Shown: positions 28,267 through 40,777 of the stretch, one piece after another
Layout of the letters: each line of letters starts with the position of its first letter
Numbering within the stretch: the stretch's first letter is position 1
DNA from: Candidatus Pantoea floridensis
GTDB lineage: Bacteria > Pseudomonadota > Gammaproteobacteria > Enterobacterales > Enterobacteriaceae
Length of the DNA: 64,000 bases
Direction: 5' to 3'
Assembly (NCBI RefSeq): GCF_900215435.1
Contig: NZ_OCMY01000001.1
Span: 2,480,001-2,544,000 of the forward strand
Made by a program: the position numbers and the translations under genes
Notes under the pieces: model-generated
Seen by the model: the letters and a program-made list of their open reading frames with translations, nothing else
The model's database searches: none
What the model was told of the DNA's origin: nothing

Positions 28267-28923
28267 ATGAATCAGACGCTTCTTTCTGAATTTGGCACGC
28301 CTGAACAGCGTGTAGAACGCGCCATTGATGCGCTGCGTAATGGTCGCGGTGTGATGGTGCTTGACGATGAAAATCGTGAAAACGAAGGCGATATGATTTT
28401 CGCTGCAGAGACCATGACCGTTGAACAGATGGCGTTAACTATCCGCCACGGTAGCGGCATTGTTTGTCTCTGTATCACTGAAGAGCATCGCAAACAGCTT
28501 GAACTGCCGATGATGGTTGAAGATAACACCAGCGCTTATGGCACCGGTTTTACTGTAACAATCGAAGCTGCAGCCGGCGTAACAACAGGCGTTTCTGCAG
28601 CCGATCGCATCACCACTATTCGTGCTGCGGTAGCGGATGGCGCTAAGCCTTCTGACTTAAATCGTCCGGGCCATGTTTTCCCGCTGCGTGCGCGTGAAGG
28701 CGGTGTGCTGACACGTGGTGGGCATACTGAAGCCACCATCGATCTGGTGACGTTGGCAGGATTCAAGCCTGCAGGCGTGCTGTGTGAATTGACCAACGAT
28801 GATGGCAGCATGGCGCATGCGCCAGAAGCGATTGTGTTTGCTAAGCAACATGATATGCCGGTTGTTACCATCGAAGATCTGGTTGCATATCGCCGTCAGC
28901 GCGAGACGCGTCAGGCCAGCTAA
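28267..28923 (+). CDS. ribB: 3,4-dihydroxy-2-butanone 4-phosphate synthase
   Basis: Converts ribulose 5-phosphate to the four-carbon precursor of riboflavin plus formate. The 218 residues carry the acidic loop [21 protein letters not shown] and [16 protein letters not shown], all in the active site. The frame is open to 28198, but the ATG at 28267, after TAAGG, gives the family N-terminus. Controlled by the FMN riboswitch just upstream. Confidence 0.97.
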   Translation: MNQTLLSEFGTPEQRVERAIDALRNGRGVMVLDDENRENEGDMIFAAETMTVEQMALTIRHGSGIVCLCITEEHRKQLELPMMVEDNTSAYGTGFTVTIEAAAGVTTGVSAADRITTIRAAVADGAKPSDLNRPGHVFPLRAREGGVLTRGGHTEATIDLVTLAGFKPAGVLCELTNDDGSMAHAPEAIVFAKQHDMPVVTIEDLVAYRRQRETRQAS

Positions 28924-28945
28924 CTGGATGATGATAATAGAAAGG

Positions 28946-28971
28946 GCCGGAGACACTATCCGGCTTTTTTT
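28946..28971 (+). terminator. ribB terminator
   Basis: Stem GCCGGA/TCCGGC (28946-28951 with 28959-28964) with a 7-base loop and seven T. It overlaps the 3' end of the convergent hydrolase gene. Confidence 0.9.
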
Positions 28972-29360
28972 ATGCGTGCTCGTTTGGCGTAAAACACATG
29001 ATTACCAATCACCACTGTGCGTTGGAACGTATGACGCCATGCCGGTTTAGCACCGTGTGCGTGAAAAAAGGTCGCTCCTTTCGTCACGTCTTTTAATTCC
29101 CCCTTTACGATCTTTTTCGCCAGCTTTCTGGCTTGCTGCCAGTTCTTGTCTTCTTTGGGCGGAGAACGATAAGGTTTTTTCCTGAGAGACGTCCAGGAGA
29201 ACTGCTTCGGTGCGTACACCACAGGGCAGATCTCTTTGATCTCCCCTTTTGCCCGGTTCATGGTCAACGTACCTATGGCTATTTGTCCTTTAATCGGTTC
29301 ACCACGCGCTTCATGGTAGATATTCATCGCCAGGCACAATATTGCTGCCTCAATTAACAT
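28956..29360 (-). CDS. SleB-like cell wall hydrolase
   Basis: Protein of 134 residues matching the SleB/CwlJ hydrolase family (Hydrolase_2): NIYHEARGEPIKGQIAIG near the N-terminus with the catalytic Glu, then VYAPKQFSWT and TFFHAHGAKPAWRHTF. It probably cuts peptidoglycan. There is no clear cleavable signal peptide, only a short hydrophobic start, so export is uncertain; phage or prophage versions exist. In E. coli the neighbouring place after ribB is held by zupT, so this gene is a local difference. Convergent with ribB. Confidence 0.82.
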   Translation of the reverse strand: MLIEAAILCLAMNIYHEARGEPIKGQIAIGTLTMNRAKGEIKEICPVVYAPKQFSWTSLRKKPYRSPPKEDKNWQQARKLAKKIVKGELKDVTKGATFFHAHGAKPAWRHTFQRTVVIGNHVFYAKRARIKKAG

Positions 29361-29692
29361 AATGTTCCACCCTTCATGTTTGTTAAACCGAGTGGAGTGT
29401 AAGAATCAGATTTCGGCGATGTAACAAGACCTGTCTGGCTCGCCGCTGCCTGCAAGCTATGTGCCTGATAACTGAAGATGTCATTGTTAAGATTGCGACG
29501 AATCTTGCTTCAAAAAGAAAAGGGAAAGTGGTTAAGCCGGTGTGTTGACGTCAGGGGAAAAGCCATGGGCGTTTCAATGGAAAATTTGTTCAAATTAACT
29601 GATGAAGAACATCATGCTTATCAGCGTTAATCCGGCCATGAAAGCGCGTATCGTAGCGGTTAACAAAGCTACAATTCGCCAGAGGATTAATC
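29361..29692 (+). other. Gene-poor gap with one possible 21-residue small ORF
   Basis: This 332-base stretch before dodA has no conventional gene. A short frame at 29565-29630 (ATG to TAA, 21 codons) has AGGGGAAAA 4 bases upstream, an unusually good ribosome site, and would encode MGVSMENLFKLTDEEHHAYQ plus Arg. No homology is recognised. Confidence 0.3.
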
Positions 29693-30478
29693 ATGAGCCA
29701 CACCCGTATGCCCGCGCTGTTCCTTGGTCATGGCAGCCCAATGAACGTCCTGGAAGATAACCGTTATACCCAAGCCTGGCAGCATTTAGGTGCCACATTG
29801 CCGCGGCCGCGCGCTATTCTCGCCGTTTCGGCACATTGGTATACGCGGGGTACGGCCGTGACGGCGATGAAGAATCCACGCACCATCCATGACTTTGGCG
29901 GTTTCCCACAAGCGCTGTTTGATGTGCGCTACCCGGCGCCTGGATCGCCCGATTTAGCGCAGCAGGTGATTGATTTACTGGCGCCGATTGCAGTCAAGGC
30001 CGATCAGGAGTGGGGATTTGATCATGGATCCTGGGGCGTGCTGGCAAAAATGTATCCAGCTGCCGATATTCCCGTTGTGCAGCTGAGTATCGACGGCACT
30101 AAACCCGCCGCATGGCACTACGAAGTGGGGCAAAGGCTAGCCTCGTTACGCGACGAAGGTGTGATGATCGTTGCTAGCGGTAACGTGGTACATAATCTGC
30201 GTATGCTGCGCTGGCAGGGAGCAGAAACCGCTTATCCCTGGGCAGAGAGTTTTAATCAGTTCGTACGTGAGAACCTGAGCTTCCAGGGCGAGGTGGCGGA
30301 TCATCCTCTGGTGAATTTTATGCAACATCCAGATGCGCAGCAGTCAAACCCAACGCCGGAACACTATCTGCCGCTGCTGTATATTCTGGGCGCACGCGCC
30401 GCTGATGAAGCGATTACGCTCCCGGTGGAAGGGATGGAGATGGGCGCGATCAGTATGATGTCAGTGCAGGTTGGTTAA
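29693..30478 (+). CDS. dodA: 4,5-DOPA-extradiol-dioxygenase
   Basis: Former YgiD, a LigB-family extradiol dioxygenase that opens the ring of L-DOPA in vitro; the physiological substrate is unclear. The 261 residues hold the metal-ligand segments FLGHGSPMNVL, AVSAHWYTRG and WGFDHGSWGVL. GAGG lies before the ATG. Convergent with ygiC across a hairpin at 30487. The dodA/ygiC/ygiB/tolC cluster is conserved from E. coli. Confidence 0.93.
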   Translation: MSHTRMPALFLGHGSPMNVLEDNRYTQAWQHLGATLPRPRAILAVSAHWYTRGTAVTAMKNPRTIHDFGGFPQALFDVRYPAPGSPDLAQQVIDLLAPIAVKADQEWGFDHGSWGVLAKMYPAADIPVVQLSIDGTKPAAWHYEVGQRLASLRDEGVMIVASGNVVHNLRMLRWQGAETAYPWAESFNQFVRENLSFQGEVADHPLVNFMQHPDAQQSNPTPEHYLPLLYILGARAADEAITLPVEGMEMGAISMMSVQVG

Positions 30479-30486
30479 CTATTCTG

Positions 30487-30509
30487 GCCGCCCGAGGATT
30501 GCGGGCGGC
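30487..30509. terminator. Hairpin between convergent dodA and ygiC
   Basis: Perfect 8-bp stem GCCGCCCG/CGGGCGGC with a 7-base loop; no T-run. Probable shared 3' end signal. Confidence 0.55.
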
Positions 30510-30516
30510 GCAGCGT

Positions 30517-31680
30517 TTACTCAATAAAAGTGTGCGGATAAAAGCGAGACAGATCCTGAGTGATCAAGGCACGATCTTCACGCAGGCCAATGCCGGCAGG
30601 TTGATCGTCAATCAGCCAGCTACCAATCAGCGTGTAGCTATCACCAAATTTAGGTAACGGATAGAACTGCTGAATAATCATGCCTTCTTCGCCATACGGG
30701 CCGTCGGCACGCGCGATCTCCTGACCATTTTCAATGATGCGAATATTGGCCCCTTCGCGCGAAAACAGCGGTTTCACCACATATTTATCCATCTGCGGCG
30801 CGTTTTTGTCATCTGCAAAATAGGCGGGCAGCAGGTTAGGATGGTTAGGGAACATCTCCCACAGCAGCGGCAGCAGCGCCTTATTGGAAATAATGCTTTT
30901 CCACGCAGGCTCCAGCCAACGGACACCGGCATCCGCGAGCTTGGTAGAGAACACTTCGCGCAGCATGAATTCCCACGGATAGAGTTTAAATAGGTTGCTG
31001 ATAACCTGATCGTTTACATCGGTAAACTGGCCTCTTTCGCCTAACCCAATTTCATCAATATAGAGAAATTCACTCGGCAGCCCGGCTTCGGTAGCGCAGT
31101 CCTGCAGATATTGCACCGTAGCGCGATCTTCTTCGGTGTCACGGCAGCAAGAAAAGTGCAGCCAGTTAAAACCGTGTTGCTGATGCAGTGTGGCAAAGCG
31201 ATCAATCAACTTCTCTTGCAGGCTGTTGAATTGGTCACTGCCGTGCGGCAGATTGCCCGCTTTAACTTGATCTTCTAGCCAGATCCACTGAAAGAATGCC
31301 GCTTCATACAGCGAGGTTGGCGTATCGGCATTATTTTCCAGGAGTTTGGCATCACCTTTACCATCCCATGCCAGATCGAGGCGCGAATAAAGTGAAGGCT
31401 GACGTAGCTTCCAGGACTCACGCACAAAATCCCATGTGTGCTTAGGAATGCAGAAACGGGTGAGTAGCGCCTCGCTATTCACCACTTTTTCCACGGCCTG
31501 TAAACACATCTGATGCAGTTCGGCGGTGGTCTCTTCCAGCTGTTCAACCTGCGCTAGCGTGAACTGATAGTAAGCATCTTCACACCAGTACGGCTCGCCA
31601 TACATGGTGTGAAACTGGAAGCCATACTCCGCTGCTTTTTCACGCCAGTCTGGGCGCTCGCTGATTGCAATACGTTGCAT
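30517..31680 (-). CDS. ygiC: Glutathionylspermidine synthase-like ATP-grasp protein
   Basis: A 387-residue protein of the pre-ATP-grasp/ATP-grasp family related to the synthetase half of Gss; it lacks the amidase domain. Conserved parts include [31 protein letters not shown] and [14 protein letters not shown] (ATP site). It starts 8 bases after the ygiB stop, so the two are one operon. Substrate unknown. Confidence 0.93.
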   Translation of the reverse strand: MQRIAISERPDWREKAAEYGFQFHTMYGEPYWCEDAYYQFTLAQVEQLEETTAELHQMCLQAVEKVVNSEALLTRFCIPKHTWDFVRESWKLRQPSLYSRLDLAWDGKGDAKLLENNADTPTSLYEAAFFQWIWLEDQVKAGNLPHGSDQFNSLQEKLIDRFATLHQQHGFNWLHFSCCRDTEEDRATVQYLQDCATEAGLPSEFLYIDEIGLGERGQFTDVNDQVISNLFKLYPWEFMLREVFSTKLADAGVRWLEPAWKSIISNKALLPLLWEMFPNHPNLLPAYFADDKNAPQMDKYVVKPLFSREGANIRIIENGQEIARADGPYGEEGMIIQQFYPLPKFGDSYTLIGSWLIDDQPAGIGLREDRALITQDLSRFYPHTFIE

Positions 31681-31688
31681 GCTGCGGC

Positions 31689-32363
31689 TTAGCCTCCCAG
31701 CGAACGGCTGCTGGTGCCGGAGGCACTGCTGCGCTGCATGGTGTTTTGCTTTGCCACGCTGTCACCGAAACCGCCACGGGTAATGGTGGAGGTGGTTGCC
31801 GGTTTAGGTGCCATGGCGGTTTTTGGCACGTTCATTGTGCGGCCTGAGGTGGCATTACCGTAATTTTTACCCGCTGCATCAACAAATTTGCCGTTTGCTG
31901 GGCTATTTGGATTCTTCGGTGAGAAGAGCGGTTGCTGGGCAAAGCCTGCGCCGCCGCTCATCATCCGGCCCATCATGTAACCGGCCATCAACGGCATCCA
32001 GAAGCTGCCGCTTTGCTGTGCTTCCGCGTTATTCGCGGTGGTACCAACGCCTGCCTGCGCCGGCGTTTGCTGGCACTGATTTTCACCAAACTCTGCAACG
32101 CAATCCTCACGCGTGGCATATTTTGGCGCGGTACGTTCGGCTTCTTTCAAGGCGTTATTGTACGCAGTGGTACATTGCGCGCTCTCGCCTGGATTGGCTT
32201 TTGCACAATCATCCGCGTTTTGGTAGAGGGAAACCGTTTCGTCACTCTGTTCGCAGCCTGCCAGCATAAACACTGCGCTAACGGCAAATGCAACCGGCGT
32301 TAAGTGGCGTGCCTGCCAGCTTTTACGGAAAGCGGCGTGGCGAATATTTTTCGTCCGTTTCAT
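31689..32363 (-). CDS. ygiB: DUF1190 family lipoprotein-like protein
   Basis: A 224-residue exported protein. A basic start is followed by a hydrophobic segment ending in LAGC (Cys at residue 37), a plausible lipobox. After it come a Cys-containing region with [10 protein letters not shown] and [13 protein letters not shown], and a low-complexity Gly/Ser/Thr-rich C-terminus. Function unknown. It lies downstream of tolC and upstream of ygiC on the same strand, as in E. coli. Confidence 0.92.
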   Translation of the reverse strand: MKRTKNIRHAAFRKSWQARHLTPVAFAVSAVFMLAGCEQSDETVSLYQNADDCAKANPGESAQCTTAYNNALKEAERTAPKYATREDCVAEFGENQCQQTPAQAGVGTTANNAEAQQSGSFWMPLMAGYMMGRMMSGGAGFAQQPLFSPKNPNSPANGKFVDAAGKNYGNATSGRTMNVPKTAMAPKPATTSTITRGGFGDSVAKQNTMQRSSASGTSSRSLGG

Positions 32364-32475
32364 TATCTTTATCCTGTGCCCAAAGGTGGGGGTTAGGATA
32401 GGGGATGAGTGGTGGAAAATGAAGCGTGACGCCAGAGGGAGAGGGGATCTTTACGTTGTTATACGATTGAATGCG

Positions 32476-32499
32476 AAAGGGGCCGCAAGCGACCCCTTT
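32476..32499 (-). terminator. Hairpin after tolC
   Basis: Stem AAAGGGG/CCCCTTT (32476-32482 with 32493-32499), just past the tolC stop; only three T follow, so termination is probably partial and ygiB-ygiC may be reached by read-through. Confidence 0.55.
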
Positions 32500-32504
32500 A
32501 TAAA

Positions 32505-33977
32505 TCAATTACCGAAGGGATTTCCACTGCTGCGGGCGGCAGCGGGACGCGCTCGTGCGGCGCTTGAAGGCGCTGTCGTCTGCGGACCGTTATCCACGCG
32601 GGCGGCTTGCTGGTTGTTTTCCGGTGCAACAACTTCGGGTGCTGTCGTCACCTCTTTGCCGAGTGAACTGTTCAGCTGTTGCAGATCCTGCTCGTTCAGC
32701 GTACCCAGCGCATATTTAATATTCAGCTGGTTAATGAGGTAGCTGTAACGTGCGTCAGAAAGCTGCTGTTTAGCGTTGAACAGCGTGGTGGTGGCATCCA
32801 ACACATCCACGATCGTCCGCGTACCCACCTGATAACCGGCTTCCATCGCATCAAGTGAACTCTGCGCAGAGACAACCGCCTGCTTGTAGGCATCGATGCT
32901 GCTGATAGACGCATTCACGTTGTTGAATGAGGAACGGACGGTTTGCACCGCGCTACGGTGCGCGCCTTCCAGCTGCTCGCTAGCGGCAACATAATTGTAC
33001 TGCGCCTGTTTCACCTGTGAAGTCACAGAACCACCGCTGTACAGCGGCATGGTGAAGCTCAGGCCAACCTGGTTAGAACCGGTAATTGAGTCGGTGCTGC
33101 TTGCGCTCTGATTCGCGCGGCTGCCGCCATATTTGCTGTTAGACATACCGGTTGAGGCCGTCAAATCCAGCGTTGGCATGTGGCCGGTTTCCGCTGAACG
33201 AATCTGCTCACGTGCCAGATCCTGGCTCAGACGTGCAGAAAGCAAGTTCAGGTTACGGCTTTCAGCTTGTTTCAGCAGCGCAGCAACGGCATCGGGACGC
33301 GCCGTTTTAAAACGATCGATATTCAGTGAAGCCAGCGACAGATAATCCATGCCGGTAATCTGGCGCAGCGATTCCACGGCGTTATCGAGGTTGTTGCGGG
33401 CAGTGACTTCGTTAGCCAGTACGCTGTCATATTGCGCGCGGGCGTTTTGAACGTCAGTGATCGCCACCAGCCCAACGTTGAAGCGCTGGGTGGTTTGATC
33501 CAATTCGCGGTAGATCGATTGTTTCTGTGCTTCAGTGTAAGAAAGCGTATCGATCGCCTTCAACACGTTGAAATAGGCAGTTGCACTGTTCAGAATCAGG
33601 TCTTGCTGGGCAACCTGATAAGTGACGTCCTGGATACCAGCCGCTTTTTCCTGCAGTGACAGCGCGCGCCATTTCGACATGTCGAAAATAGTTTGAGTTA
33701 ATTGCAGAGACGCGCTGGTCGTGTTGGAATGAAGTCCGCTGCTGTCGCGGTAGCCATTGTTATAAGTATAATCTGCGCCCAAGCCTAGCTGCGGCAATAA
33801 AGGACTACGCGCTTCATTGATCTTTTCAAATGCAGCGTCGCGATCCGCAGCGGAAGCACGCAGATCGGGGTTGCTAAGGCGCGCCTGCTGATAGACCTGC
33901 AACAGGTTTTCTGCCTGGCTGGCCAGGCTGAATCCGCCTAGGCTCAGTCCAATAAAAAGTGGGAGCAGTTTTTTCAT
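32505..33977 (-). CDS. tolC: Outer membrane channel TolC
   Basis: Trimeric outer membrane exit duct for multidrug pumps and type I secretion. The 490 residues include a signal peptide (cleaved after SQA, near residue 22), then ENLLQVYQQARLSNPDLR and two repeats with long helices and the strands GLGADYTYNNGYRDSSG and VGLSFTMPLYSGGSV. The tail is Ala/Pro-rich. The ATG at 33977 is preferred because AAAGGA stands 6 bases away; a second ATG two codons upstream touches that site. Divergent from nudF. Confidence 0.98.
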   Translation of the reverse strand: MKKLLPLFIGLSLGGFSLASQAENLLQVYQQARLSNPDLRASAADRDAAFEKINEARSPLLPQLGLGADYTYNNGYRDSSGLHSNTTSASLQLTQTIFDMSKWRALSLQEKAAGIQDVTYQVAQQDLILNSATAYFNVLKAIDTLSYTEAQKQSIYRELDQTTQRFNVGLVAITDVQNARAQYDSVLANEVTARNNLDNAVESLRQITGMDYLSLASLNIDRFKTARPDAVAALLKQAESRNLNLLSARLSQDLAREQIRSAETGHMPTLDLTASTGMSNSKYGGSRANQSASSTDSITGSNQVGLSFTMPLYSGGSVTSQVKQAQYNYVAASEQLEGAHRSAVQTVRSSFNNVNASISSIDAYKQAVVSAQSSLDAMEAGYQVGTRTIVDVLDATTTLFNAKQQLSDARYSYLINQLNIKYALGTLNEQDLQQLNSSLGKEVTTAPEVVAPENNQQAARVDNGPQTTAPSSAARARPAAARSSGNPFGN

Positions 33978-34190
33978 TTGCATTCCTTTTGTTGCAGCAA
34001 ATTGCACTGGTAGCGCTGCAGGTAAGCCAAAAAAATAATCGCCGATTCTACAGAGGCGGCGTCAGAGATAAGTTGGCTGAACGTGCCTTCTTCCCCTAAT
34101 TTACGCAATTAATTCAAAAAGAACCACTCGGACGGAGCGGCGGGCTTGGCTTTTCTTTGCTCCACCCCAATCTGCATAAGGAATCAGACG

Positions 34191-34826
34191 ATGGTAAGTG
34201 AAAAAAAATCCCCTGTGACTTTCACAAAAAACGATGTAGAAATTATTGCACGCGAAACGCGTTACGATGGTTTTTTTTCCATCGTGAGTTATCGTTTTCG
34301 TCACCGCCGTTTTAATGGCGAAATGAGTGGTGAAGTGGTACGCGAAGTTTTTGAGCGCGGTCACGCTGCCGTGCTGCTACCCTATGATCCCTTACGTGAC
34401 GAAGTGGTGCTAATCGAACAAATCCGCATCCCGGCTTATGATTCCAGCCCAACGCCCTGGCTGCTGGAAATGGTGGCCGGCATTATCGAAACCGGTGAAA
34501 CACCGGAAGATGTCGCGCGCCGTGAGGCGGTAGAAGAGGCCGGCCTCAAGGTTGGTCGCGTCAAACCGATAGTGAATTACTTAGCCAGCCCGGGCGGAAC
34601 GTCTGAACGTTTGTCGGTGCTGGTGGGCGAAGTGGATGCCAGCCTGGCAGAGGGAAATCACGGGCTGGAGGAAGAGAATGAGGATATTCTTGTCCATGTG
34701 GTAAGCCGTGAACAGGCCTATCGCTGGGTGGAAGAGGGGATTATTGATAACGCAGCATCTGTCATCGCCTTGCAATGGCTGGCGTTGCACCATGAAAAAC
34801 TACGAGAAGAGTGGAAGCTAAAATGA
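34191..34826 (+). CDS. nudF: ADP-ribose diphosphatase
   Basis: Nudix hydrolase of 211 residues that splits ADP-ribose to AMP and ribose 5-phosphate. The Nudix box is [20 protein letters not shown] (about residues 97-116), followed by the ASPGGTSER loop that marks ADP-ribose pyrophosphatases. The frame is open to 34146, but ATG 34191 has TAAGGA at the right spacing. First gene of the nudF-yqiB-cpdA-yqiA-parE run; overlaps yqiB by 4 bases. Confidence 0.96.
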   Translation: MVSEKKSPVTFTKNDVEIIARETRYDGFFSIVSYRFRHRRFNGEMSGEVVREVFERGHAAVLLPYDPLRDEVVLIEQIRIPAYDSSPTPWLLEMVAGIIETGETPEDVARREAVEEAGLKVGRVKPIVNYLASPGGTSERLSVLVGEVDASLAEGNHGLEEENEDILVHVVSREQAYRWVEEGIIDNAASVIALQWLALHHEKLREEWKLK

Positions 34827-35248
34827 AACAGCGCTACACCCCTGACTTTCCCGAAATGATGCGTCTGTGCGAAACCAATTTCGCTCAGCTGCGCCGCCTG
34901 CTGCCGCGTAATGACGAAGCAGGCGCATCGGTGATTTATCAGGTGAACGGCGCCAGTTATCAGCTCACCATCGAAGAATCAACGCGCTACACCACGCTGG
35001 TTGAAGTGCGCCAGGTGGCGCCGGCGGTGAGCTACTGGAGCCTGCCATCCATGTCCGTGCGGCTCTATCATGATGCGATGGTCGCTGAAGTGTGTTCCAC
35101 TAAACAGATCTACCGTTTTAAAGCGCGCTATGATTATCCTAATAAAAAACTGCATCAGCGCGATGAAAAACATCAGATTAACCAGTTCCTTGCGGATTGG
35201 CTGCGCTACTGCCTGGCGCACGGCGCTGTGGCCGTACCGGTCTGCTGA
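34823..35248 (+). CDS. yqiB: DUF1249 family protein
   Basis: A 141-residue soluble protein of unknown function, highly conserved: [14 protein letters not shown] at the start, then [20 protein letters not shown] and [20 protein letters not shown]. The ATG at 34823 overlaps the nudF stop (ATGA); a longer start at 34811 is not supported. It sits between nudF and cpdA, as in E. coli. Confidence 0.95.
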   Translation: MKQRYTPDFPEMMRLCETNFAQLRRLLPRNDEAGASVIYQVNGASYQLTIEESTRYTTLVEVRQVAPAVSYWSLPSMSVRLYHDAMVAEVCSTKQIYRFKARYDYPNKKLHQRDEKHQINQFLADWLRYCLAHGAVAVPVC

Positions 35249-35290
35249 TAGCGTAAAAAGCAACGATGGCGTGGAGATTAAGGAAACGCT

Positions 35291-36118
35291 TTGGATAGCC
35301 TGCTAACTCTTCCTGCGGTAGATGGGTCTGATATCAGGATTTTACAAATCACGGATACCCATCTTTTTGCTGGAAAACATCAATCGCTACTTGGGGTGAA
35401 TACCTGGTCGAGTTTTGATGCCGTGCTGGACGCCATTGAGGCACAGCAGCATAACTATGATCTGATTATCGCCACAGGCGATCTCGCTCAGGATCACACC
35501 GTTGAAGCTTACCAACACTTTGTAGCGGGCATTTCACGTCTGCCAAAGCCTTGCGTCTGGCTGCCGGGTAATCACGATTTTCAGCCAGCGATGGTGGATA
35601 CCTTAGCTGATGCCGGCATTAAGTCAGACAAGCATGTCTTATTAGGCGATCACTGGCAGCTGGTACTGCTGGATAGCCAGGTGTTTGGCGTGCCGCACGG
35701 CATGTTGAGTGAATATCAACTGGAGTGGCTGGATAGCGCTCTGCGCAAATATCCGGAGCGTCATACGCTGGTGCTGCTGCACCATCATCCACTCGCTTCC
35801 GGCTGTACCTGGTTAGATCAGCACAGTTTACGCAATCCTCATCAGCTGGAAGCGGTGTTGCAACACTTCCCCCTTGCGCGAAATCTGGTGTGCGGTCATA
35901 TTCATCAGGAACTCGATCTCGATTGGCATGGCCGTCGCGTGCTGGCTTCGCCGTCAACCTGCGTACAGTTCAAACCTCACTGCACCAACTTCACCATTGA
36001 TACGCTCGCCCCTGGCTGGCGCTGGTTGACCTTGCAACCGGACGGCACGCTGGAAACCGAAGTGAACCGCTTGCAAAGTGACATGTTCCGCCCCGATCTT
36101 GATTCTGAGGGCTACTAA
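35291..36118 (+). CDS. cpdA: 3',5'-cyclic AMP phosphodiesterase
   Basis: Degrades cyclic AMP. The 275-residue metallophosphoesterase has the metal ligands in order: QITDTHLF, ATGDLAQDH, WLPGNHDFQPAM, LLLHHHPL and CGHIHQELDLDW. The start is TTG with TAAGGA upstream, as in E. coli cpdA. Full length. Third gene of the nudF-parE run. Confidence 0.96.
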   Translation: MDSLLTLPAVDGSDIRILQITDTHLFAGKHQSLLGVNTWSSFDAVLDAIEAQQHNYDLIIATGDLAQDHTVEAYQHFVAGISRLPKPCVWLPGNHDFQPAMVDTLADAGIKSDKHVLLGDHWQLVLLDSQVFGVPHGMLSEYQLEWLDSALRKYPERHTLVLLHHHPLASGCTWLDQHSLRNPHQLEAVLQHFPLARNLVCGHIHQELDLDWHGRRVLASPSTCVQFKPHCTNFTIDTLAPGWRWLTLQPDGTLETEVNRLQSDMFRPDLDSEGY

Positions 36119-36121
36119 GCG

Positions 36122-38645
<2,524 letters not shown>

Positions 38646-38701
38646 CAATAAGGGGCGCTGCGGCGTCCTTTATTATTTTGCTATTCGCCGGGGAAGGGAA
38701 C

Positions 38702-39601
38702 GTGAAAATCACACTGGAAGAGTTACGCGCCTGGGTCGCGGTAGTGGATAGCGGATCGATTACCGCTGCCGCCGATCAGCTTGATCAAACCAGTTCAGGT
38801 ATCAGTCGGGCGCTGAGCCGCCTCGAAGGTAAGTTACAAACCACGCTTTTACATCGTACTACCCGTCGCCTTGCGCTCACGGAAGAAGGCCTGATTTTTC
38901 TCGATCATGCGCGCCAGATCCTCTCCGCCGTCGAGCTAGCCGAAGAGCAGATCGCCCAGCGCCGTGAGATCCCATCCGGAAGATTACGGGTAAACGCCAA
39001 CGCGCCGTTTATGCTGCATGTGATTGTGCCGCTGGTGGCTGAATTCCGTCAGCGTTATCCGCAAATCCTGCTGGAACTGAATACCGACGACATCATGATC
39101 GATCTGCTGGAGCAGCAAACCGATATTGCCATTCGTGTGGGGGAACTGCGTGATTCAACGCTACGCGCTCGCGTGCTGGGCAGCAGCGCCACGCGTTTAG
39201 TGGCCAGCCCGGCTTATTTGCAACAGCATGGCGCACCGGAGAGCGTTGCCGCTTTGTCCAGCCACCAGCTGCTCGGTTTTAGCCAGCTGGATGCACATAA
39301 CATCTGGCCGGTATGGCAGCGCGAAGGCGAGTTTTTGCAGATAAAACCGACGCTCTCGGCGTCAAGCGGCGAAACGTTACGTCAGCTGGCGTTGGCCGGG
39401 CAGGGCATTGCACGATTATCGGATTTTGTCAGTCGTGAGGATCGTGAGCGAGGAAAGCTGGTGCAGGTACTGGAGCAGGAGACGCGTGAGCTTCGTCTAC
39501 CGATTCATGCTGTCTATTACCGCAATCAATCTCTGACGTCGCGCATTACCTGCTTTCTCGATTTTCTGCGTGAGAAAATTGAAGAAAATCAGCTACTTTA
39601 G
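38702..39601 (+). CDS. LysR family transcriptional regulator
   Basis: A 299-residue regulator with an N-terminal winged helix (LEELRAWVAVVDSGSITAAA, then QTSSGISRALSRLEGKL) and a periplasmic-binding-like effector domain from about residue 90. GTG 38702 is chosen, with GAAGGGA upstream; the frame is open to 38678. The target is unknown. It is convergent with ygiN, sharing the terminator at 39608, so it does not share a promoter region with mdaB-ygiN. Confidence 0.88.
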   Translation: MKITLEELRAWVAVVDSGSITAAADQLDQTSSGISRALSRLEGKLQTTLLHRTTRRLALTEEGLIFLDHARQILSAVELAEEQIAQRREIPSGRLRVNANAPFMLHVIVPLVAEFRQRYPQILLELNTDDIMIDLLEQQTDIAIRVGELRDSTLRARVLGSSATRLVASPAYLQQHGAPESVAALSSHQLLGFSQLDAHNIWPVWQREGEFLQIKPTLSASSGETLRQLALAGQGIARLSDFVSREDRERGKLVQVLEQETRELRLPIHAVYYRNQSLTSRITCFLDFLREKIEENQLL

Positions 39602-39607
39602 TAAAAA

Positions 39608-39628
39608 GCCTCTGCACCGGGCAGAGGC
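39608..39628. terminator. Terminator between convergent lysR and ygiN
   Basis: Perfect 8-bp stem GCCTCTGC/GCAGAGGC with a 5-base loop. Five A on the left make a T-run for the minus strand (ygiN). Confidence 0.85.
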
Positions 39629-39637
39629 CTAAGCGCA

Positions 39638-39946
39638 TTAGCCCACGGGTTCCAGCACGAGGATTTTCACATCCACCACGTCGTCTTTAATCACTGAGCG
39701 ATGGGCATCCATGTGCGGCATCTGCTGATGCTGCTCGAGATGACGCAGTGATTCCCACTGTTCCAGCATAAAAATAGAGTCAGGCGAATTCTGTTTCCAC
39801 GGCACCTGCGCCTGGTGGTCGACGAGTGCATCGTATTGATGGCACCCCTCTTCTTCCAGCACGGTAGGAATCAGTTTGTTGATGGCATCCAGCACGACCT
39901 TGCGGCGGCCTGGTTTCACACAAATTTCTGCAACGACGGTTAACAT
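39638..39946 (-). CDS. ygiN: Quinol monooxygenase YgiN
   Basis: A 102-residue ABM-domain protein that in E. coli acts on menadiol in a redox cycle with MdaB. It begins MLTVVAEICVKPGRRK and has the family core FMLEQWESLRHLEQH. ATG 39946 follows GAGGAAG; the frame is open to 40018 but that stretch belongs to mdaB. Downstream partner of mdaB. Confidence 0.94.
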   Translation of the reverse strand: MLTVVAEICVKPGRRKVVLDAINKLIPTVLEEEGCHQYDALVDHQAQVPWKQNSPDSIFMLEQWESLRHLEQHQQMPHMDAHRSVIKDDVVDVKILVLEPVG

Positions 39947-39977
39947 AGTGCTTCCTCTTTTCCCTGGGTGCTTACAG

Positions 39978-40559
39978 TTAAGCAAAAATCTGGCTGAGAT
40001 GAGTCCGATAACGTTCAATATCGCGCGGCACGTCCGGCATTTTAATCACATCATTACAGATAAAGGTCGGCAAAGCGTCCATCCCCAGGAACTGATTGGC
40101 TTTGTGGAAGTGCAGATACAAACCATCCACGCCAACGCCTTCGAAGAACTGCTCTGGATCGTTAAAGGCTTCCAGCGGCGCATTCCAGGTCAATGACAGC
40201 ATATATTTTTTGCCCTGGATTAACCCGCCAGAACCGTATTTTTTACCGGCATCGCTGCGCGTACGACCATCGCTGGCATACAGCGAACCGTGACCTTCGG
40301 TGAAGACATCATCGATGTATTTTTTTACGGTCCACGGCTCACCCATCCACCAACCCGGCATCTGGTAGATCACCACATCGCTATCGAGGTACTTTTGCAC
40401 TTCTTCTGCCACGTTATAATCGCTGTCGGCAATGGTCACTTGCACCTTGTGGCCAAGGTCGCGCAGCTGGCTGGCAGCAACTTCTGTCAAAGTGTGGTTC
40501 AGCTCGCCTTTCGAATGGGCGAAGGTTTTGCCGCCGTCGATAATTAAAATATTGCTCAT
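39978..40559 (-). CDS. mdaB: NADPH:quinone oxidoreductase MdaB
   Basis: A flavodoxin-fold FAD enzyme that reduces quinones by two electrons. The 193 residues start MSNILIIDGGKTFAHSKGEL, with YQMPGWWMGEPW and YGSGGLIQGKKYMLSLTWNA in the flavin and substrate sites. ATG 40559 gives the E. coli length. Forms an operon with ygiN (31-base gap). Confidence 0.96.
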   Translation of the reverse strand: MSNILIIDGGKTFAHSKGELNHTLTEVAASQLRDLGHKVQVTIADSDYNVAEEVQKYLDSDVVIYQMPGWWMGEPWTVKKYIDDVFTEGHGSLYASDGRTRSDAGKKYGSGGLIQGKKYMLSLTWNAPLEAFNDPEQFFEGVGVDGLYLHFHKANQFLGMDALPTFICNDVIKMPDVPRDIERYRTHLSQIFA

Positions 40560-40777
40560 AACTCGCTCCGTTTCTCGTTGATGGCGCACACTCTACGCGC
40601 GCGCAGGAAAGAGAAAAATGCGTGATTGATCACAACACTTTTGCCAAAAAAGCAATAATGCGGCAGGTTATGAAACAATCCGAGCAAGCGGAATGGCAAA
40701 AAAATGCGCGATAAACCGCGCCGCTACACTCGCATTTTCTGTAGCGGCGCAATTTATTGCGCAAGGTAGCAGAACGA

